Positions 4,936-8,407 of a stretch of DNA of 8,407 nt are shown piece after piece. The stretch is from Candidatus Zixiibacteriota bacterium (GTDB taxonomy: Bacteria > Zixibacteria > MSB-5A5 > SM1-73), in the NCBI GenBank assembly GCA_029933635.1, contig JAOZNS010000116.1:1-8407 (forward strand). The letters are read 5' to 3'. The stretch's first letter is position 1, and each line of letters begins with the position of its first letter. The position numbers and the translations under genes were made by a program. Below the pieces are notes generated by a model, which did not search any database, was not told the origin of the DNA, and was given only the letters and a program-made list of their open reading frames with translations.

Positions 4936-6315
4936 TTAAAATCCGAACAATGACTTAAGTGCCGGGATGGCAAAATCTACAGCAAAGGCAAAGGAGACCA
5001 GATACATCAGCCAGTGAACCTCCCTGCCTTTTCCGCTCAAGAGCTTGATCAGGGTGAAGGTGATGAAACCGAAGCCGATGCCGTTGGAGATGGAATAGGT
5101 CAGAGGCATGACTATCATGATCAAGAAGGCAGGAAAGGCTTCGTCGAATTTCTCAAAGGGCAATTCTTTTACTATGGAGAGCATCAAAAAGCCCACGATG
5201 ATTAAAGCTGGAGCAGTTGCCTCCTTGGGAACCACCCCAGCAATAGGAGAAAGGAATATAGCCAGCAGAAAAAGAATGCCCACCACCACGGTGGTTAAGC
5301 CTGACCTACCTCCGGCAGAAATCCCGGCCGCGCTTTCGATGTAGGTGGTAACTGAGCTGGCGGAGGAGGCACCCCCAGCTACAGCGGCCAGCGAATCCAC
5401 CAGAAGGACCCGATTTATTCGGGGAAGTCCTCCCCTTTGGTCTAAAAATTTTGCCTCACTGCCCAGTCCGATAACCGTGCCCAGGGTATCGAAGAAATCT
5501 GAAAGCATCACCGAAAAGACTAAAACTGTGGCGGTCACCACGCCCAGCTTGGAGATGGCCTGAAAATCGAATCGCCCTATGGTAGAAAAATCCGGCATGG
5601 ACAAAAAAGTTTGAGGCAGTTTGGCTATGTTTGGATCAGCGAACACGGTCAGGTCGGATGCGTAGTTGATAACAATTGCCAGCCCGGTGGAGCCAAGTAT
5701 GCCGATCAGAAGGGCGCCCTTTACCTTGATCTTTATCAATATGGCGGTCAAAATAAGACCAAAGATTGCCACCACCACCGGTAAGTTGTCGAATCTTCCA
5801 AGGGTTACTAAAGTAGTTTCACTTTTTTGCACAAAGCCCGCCTGAACTAAACCTATGAAAGCGATGAACAAGCCTATGCCCACAGAGATTGATCTCTTTA
5901 AAGATAGAGGTATGGAATTCATCACCGCTTCTCTGAATCCGGTGATCACCAGGATGGTGATTATTATCCCCTCAAGGACAATGACCCCCATGGCGGAGGG
6001 CCATGAAAGTCCCAGACCTAAAACCATCTGATAAGAGACGATGGCATTTAACCCCATTCCTGGAGCCAAGGCGAACGGATAGTTGGTCCACAATCCCATG
6101 ATGATGCACATGATCGCGGTAGAAAGACAGGTGGCGGTAAGAGAGGCGGAAAAGGGGAGAGCTTTGGCTTTCAGGGCTGGGTCACCGAAGAAGCTTAAAA
6201 AAAGCGGATTGACGAAGATGATATACGACATGGTGAGAAAGGTGGTAAACCCCGCTAAAACCTCTGTTCGCACATCGGTGCCCAACTGGTCTAATTTGAA
6301 ATATTCCTTCAGCAT
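4936..6315 (-). CDS. NCS2-family purine permease (AzgA/PbuG type)
   Basis: The 459-residue inner-membrane protein has about 12-14 hydrophobic segments and the hallmarks of the AzgA branch of NCS2 carriers: N-terminal EVLAGFTTFLTMSYIIFVNP (18-37), LAPGMGLNA (83-91), SDFFDTLGT with Asp273/Asp276, and TTYIESAAG with Glu327 (323-331), regions that line the base-binding site in this fold. Members import adenine, guanine or hypoxanthine with protons; which base is used cannot be told here. Length is typical. Start: the ATG at 6315 opens a sequence matching family N-termini, but GAGGAGG is 18 bases upstream, and a seven-codon frame lies between. I find no purine riboswitch in the leader. It is divergent from the small-protein pair at 6551 and precedes the glycosylase gene by 150 bases. 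Salvage of purines is the likely role. Confidence 0.93.
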   Translation of the reverse strand: MLKEYFKLDQLGTDVRTEVLAGFTTFLTMSYIIFVNPLFLSFFGDPALKAKALPFSASLTATCLSTAIMCIIMGLWTNYPFALAPGMGLNAIVSYQMVLGLGLSWPSAMGVIVLEGIIITILVITGFREAVMNSIPLSLKRSISVGIGLFIAFIGLVQAGFVQKSETTLVTLGRFDNLPVVVAIFGLILTAILIKIKVKGALLIGILGSTGLAIVINYASDLTVFADPNIAKLPQTFLSMPDFSTIGRFDFQAISKLGVVTATVLVFSVMLSDFFDTLGTVIGLGSEAKFLDQRGGLPRINRVLLVDSLAAVAGGASSASSVTTYIESAAGISAGGRSGLTTVVVGILFLLAIFLSPIAGVVPKEATAPALIIVGFLMLSIVKELPFEKFDEAFPAFLIMIVMPLTYSISNGIGFGFITFTLIKLLSGKGREVHWLMYLVSFAFAVDFAIPALKSLFGF

Positions 6316-6390
6316 GGTAATTTTTTGAACATCCCTCCTCAGGACGAATACAATAGACTATGGACTTCCTCCCACATCTTTTAACCTGAA

Positions 6391-6421
6391 AAGAATTCAT
6401 CCACCAGATTGTGCAATTCTT
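6391..6421. promoter_or_regulatory. 7-bp inverted repeat in the divergent spacer
   Basis: AAGAATT (6391-6397) and AATTCTT (6415-6421) flank 17 bases in the 235-base spacer between the divergent permease and small-protein genes. It may be an operator or chance in A/T-rich DNA. I found no convincing -35/-10 pair for either gene in this spacer. Confidence 0.2.
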
Positions 6422-6550
6422 GATAAAAGCTAAGCTGTCTTTTCTTAATAACTTGTCCTCCTCTTATTTCGCCTCAAAAAAATCTTCACTCAGGCAGAAG
6501 ATTTGCAAAGAGCTGATCTGCAAGACAAACATTTTACACTGGGAGTAGAT

Positions 6551-6799
6551 GTGAAGGTCAGGTTTACCCTACATATGGAAAACCTCTCCGTTAAATCTTC
6601 GCAAAGACATGGTGGAGAGGAGCACATTGATCGTCTTACCATCTCCTGGATAAGCGATGTCACCGAGGAGGAGGTTTTGTCTATGTCGGGCAAATGGATC
6701 AGCACCAAGGACTTTTTGACCAAAAAGATGACCGACCTGAAAAAGGTGGGCGAATCCAGCCTGACCATCGAGCCGGTGGAGGAGCTAACTTTCGATTGA
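6551..6799 (+). CDS. conserved-looking small protein, function unknown
   Basis: From a GTG at 6551 the product has 82 residues, beginning MKVRFTLHMENLSV. GGGAG at 6541-6545 lies 5 bases upstream, which is why this start is preferred to the TTG at 6503 that has no ribosome site. The frame is open back to 6452 without ATG. The protein is soluble and polar with alternating strand-like segments (KVRFTL, DRLTISWIS, SSLTIEPVEEL) and an acidic end, suggesting a small alpha/beta fold. I recognise no family. It is followed after 9 bases by a small membrane protein gene, so the two are probably co-translated. The opposite-strand frame across it has no upstream ribosome site and an unconvincing composition. 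Confidence 0.6.
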   Translation: MKVRFTLHMENLSVKSSQRHGGEEHIDRLTISWISDVTEEEVLSMSGKWISTKDFLTKKMTDLKKVGESSLTIEPVEELTFD

Positions 6800-6808
6800 G
6801 AGAAAATT

Positions 6809-7129
6809 ATGCCTCCCATCCTGTCACAGATTATAAATTCAATAGCTGAAATTTCCCTTGCGCCCATTAAATTGGTCGAAGAGGCTAACCTATTCTTCTA
6901 CGCTCATCTGGGTTTTTGGGGACAGCTTGCCTTTGATCTGATCCTCTTCTATCTTCTGTTTCTTATTGCCTACAAGGTGATAAGGGCAGTATTCGATGTT
7001 GCATTTTACGTGATAGTTCCCTCGGTGATACTCTCTTTGGTTTCCTCCTTTGTTTTTCCTTTTGCCTTTGTTGCCATCCTCCCGATGTGTTTGGCGGTTT
7101 TAATCATGATCAACATCTTCCGATCCTGA
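6809..7129 (+). CDS. small membrane protein, function unknown
   Basis: The 106-residue product has an amphipathic N-terminal stretch (4-30) and three hydrophobic helices near 36-57, 63-82 and 84-104, with a charged turn (K56, R59, D63) between the first two and a short IFRS tail. There is no signal peptidase site, so it is predicted to be an inner-membrane protein. It starts 9 bases after the stop of the 82-residue gene with a weak GAGAG ribosome site, indicating an operon. No family was recognised. It may anchor or partner the upstream soluble protein, but that rests on adjacency alone. Confidence 0.65.
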   Translation: MPPILSQIINSIAEISLAPIKLVEEANLFFYAHLGFWGQLAFDLILFYLLFLIAYKVIRAVFDVAFYVIVPSVILSLVSSFVFPFAFVAILPMCLAVLIMINIFRS

Positions 7130-7503
7130 AAACGGAGTAAAGTTAAGTTATGATACTTTACTTTGTCAATAAAAAAATCAAACAATAAAGGCAGAATGAA
7201 CTTCCGCCTCTATGAATATCGTAATCTTCCGCGGTGAGCACATTCATCTGCCCCATTCCCTTGCTCTGCCTTAGGATAGACCTTTTTCTTGTTACATCGG
7301 GATAACAATATCCTTACCTCTCTGAAAATTCCTCCATCAAATTCTTTTTATCCATTCAAAAATAACAATTAAAGAGGTGAGTTGTCGAAGGAATTTTGAA
7401 GCATCTATTTTTATGCCGGGTCCTTATTTTTAACCAAGCGAAAGCATAATGGTCTATCCTCTGTTTTAAAAGCTCTAAAGATAGGTGGACGCTTTTATTG
7501 AGG
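7130..7503. other. intergenic region between convergent genes
   Basis: This 374-base stretch lies between the ends of convergent genes. Apart from the weak hairpin at 7136-7162 I see no coding frame, tRNA, copy of elements A or B, or strong terminator. AAAATTCCT and AGGAATTTT occur about 50 bases apart as a 9-bp inverted pair, too short to interpret. Confidence 0.5.
7136..7162 (+). terminator. weak A/T-rich hairpin after the small membrane gene
   Basis: AGTAAAGT and ACTTTACT pair over 8 bp around an 11-base loop, starting 7 bases after the stop codon and followed by TTGTC. The stem is A/T-rich and there is no real U-run, so it is a weak candidate. Confidence 0.3.
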
Positions 7504-8407
7504 CTAACGGTCTGGTGGGGGGCCTTGATTATATAGATAGTTAATTAGATATATTGCATCATCAATGTCAATCAGACCATCATAATTGCAATCCCCTATC
7601 CACAAAGGATCAGGAGCAGGTCCATTTCGGTAAAGATAGTTTATCAAATAGACCACATCTCCTAAGTTTATCACTTCATCTGTGTTGACATCGCCACACT
7701 CCACCGGCGGCTTCTCTTGAGCGTAATAAATCAAACTGTCTCCCGCCGTGAGGTCTGTTCGGACCATCTTGAACTTTAATGAATCAGCCCACACAGTGAA
7801 GTAGACACAATGATGAGACCTTTCCGAATATCGAGTCCAGCTACTCTCTGCAGGATTGTGAAGTGGTGCTCCCCCTCCTGCTGTTATCAGGTAGGTAACT
7901 CCATTTATGGGACCGTTCCTTTGATAGAAATGGCTGTGTCCACTAAAAACCATATCAACCTTATAGGCTTCAAAAAGGGGAGAGAGGGTGTCTCTTAGAC
8001 TTAGACTGCTATTATGCCCTCCGGCACAATAAGGGTGCTTGTGCATGAAAATGAAAATAAAGGTTTTAAAGTAAGCATTTCGGAGGTCAGCTTTGAGCCA
8101 TTGATATTGGGGACTTGACGGTCCATAAGGTATTTCTGTATCCAGGCTGATAAAATGTGAGTTTCCATAATCGAAGGAATAATAAGATTCTGTGCTGTCA
8201 GGGTTGTTATGGGGAAGATAAAAATAATCATAAAAGAGGGGGCTTTCATATTCATGATTTCCTATGGCATAATAAAAGGGAATTTTCTGTGCACATTCGG
8301 CGCTGGAGCATATGGTGACAAAATAGGTAGACCATTGGCTTTGGCTGTATCCGTTTTCTACCAGGTCGCCGGTGTGTAAAATAAAATAAGGATCTAAGGC
8401 GACCATT
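7504..8407 (-). CDS. calcineurin-like metallophosphoesterase with C-terminal dockerin (5' end outside window)
   Basis: Only the last 300 codons are present; the true start and the first metal motif (D-x-H) lie beyond the window. Counting from the first whole codon, GD14-L, GN50-H51-E, M-H122-K-H and G-H157-S-H159 are the ordered metal-binding motifs of the calcineurin/purple-acid-phosphatase superfamily. The YSFDYGNSHFISLDTE stretch (76-91) is typical of extracellular phosphoesterases. Residues 238-300 hold two dockerin-type Ca-binding loops, D239-x-N241-x-D243 to D250 and D272-x-N274-x-D276 to D283, each followed by a YLINYLY helix; in the first loop Glu244 replaces the usual Gly. The protein is probably secreted and hydrolyses phosphate esters, with the dockerin attaching it to a cohesin-bearing partner or acting as a C-terminal stabiliser. 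No cohesin is in the window. Two Cys (33 and 38) may form a disulfide. Confidence 0.88.
   Translation of the reverse strand, partial: MVALDPYFILHTGDLVENGYSQSQWSTYFVTICSSAECAQKIPFYYAIGNHEYESPLFYDYFYLPHNNPDSTESYYSFDYGNSHFISLDTEIPYGPSSPQYQWLKADLRNAYFKTFIFIFMHKHPYCAGGHNSSLSLRDTLSPLFEAYKVDMVFSGHSHFYQRNGPINGVTYLITAGGGAPLHNPAESSWTRYSERSHHCVYFTVWADSLKFKMVRTDLTAGDSLIYYAQEKPPVECGDVNTDEVINLGDVVYLINYLYRNGPAPDPLWIGDCNYDGLIDIDDAIYLINYLYNQGPPPDR

Noticed and set aside
6316..6480. Purine riboswitch or other structured leader before the permease
   Set aside because: The conserved purine-aptamer loop sequences are absent. A GGAGGAAGTCC stretch recalls RNase P RNA but the rest of that RNA is missing.
6490..6867. 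Minus-strand 125-codon frame opposite the small-protein pair
   Set aside because: It lies opposite the 82-residue gene, which has a ribosome site and a tightly spaced downstream partner; the minus frame is Ser/Cys-rich and has no recognisable domain.

Overview
The window looks like chromosomal DNA of an uncultured bacterium, most likely of the FCB superphylum (Zixibacteria or a similar candidate phylum). Three observations support this, none decisive: a secreted-type metallophosphoesterase ends in a dockerin pair with YLINYLY helices and GPAPDP/GPPPD linkers, a style I associate with those lineages; both tRNA genes lack an encoded CCA end; and the region carries long hairpin-forming intergenic repeats. 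The lineage call is inference.

Layout. 86-437 (minus): tRNA-Pro(TGG) then tRNA-Arg(TCT), behind a strong sigma-70-like promoter. 503-978: a repeat array of two hairpin elements alternating A-B-A-B-A with a 193-bp period. 974-1718 (minus): a 63-residue zinc-ribbon protein whose stop codon is the last three bases of the array, and a four-helix EamA/SMR-type membrane protein with its own promoter. 2095-3021 (plus): a solitary TIR-domain protein with an unrecognised C-terminal half, behind a promoter with a 16-bp palindrome next to the -10 box. 3095-6315 (minus): a redoxin-fold protein lacking the peroxidatic cysteine, a cupin, an endonuclease III-type DNA glycosylase with an iron-sulfur cluster motif, and an AzgA/PbuG-type purine permease. 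6551-7129 (plus): an unrecognised 82-residue protein and a small three-helix membrane protein. 7504-8407 (minus): the C-terminal part of a calcineurin-like phosphoesterase with a dockerin tail, running off the window.

The minus-strand middle block is mostly housekeeping: base-excision repair, purine uptake, and a cupin/redoxin pair that may be one transcript. The cupin and glycosylase genes share a 14-bp near-palindrome upstream, which may be a common operator. The TIR gene is the best candidate for defence or NAD-signalling, but no known partner (ThsA, Argonaute, CBASS cyclase, STING) is present, so no multi-gene system is visible here. The repeat array that now ends a protein gene is the clearest structural oddity.
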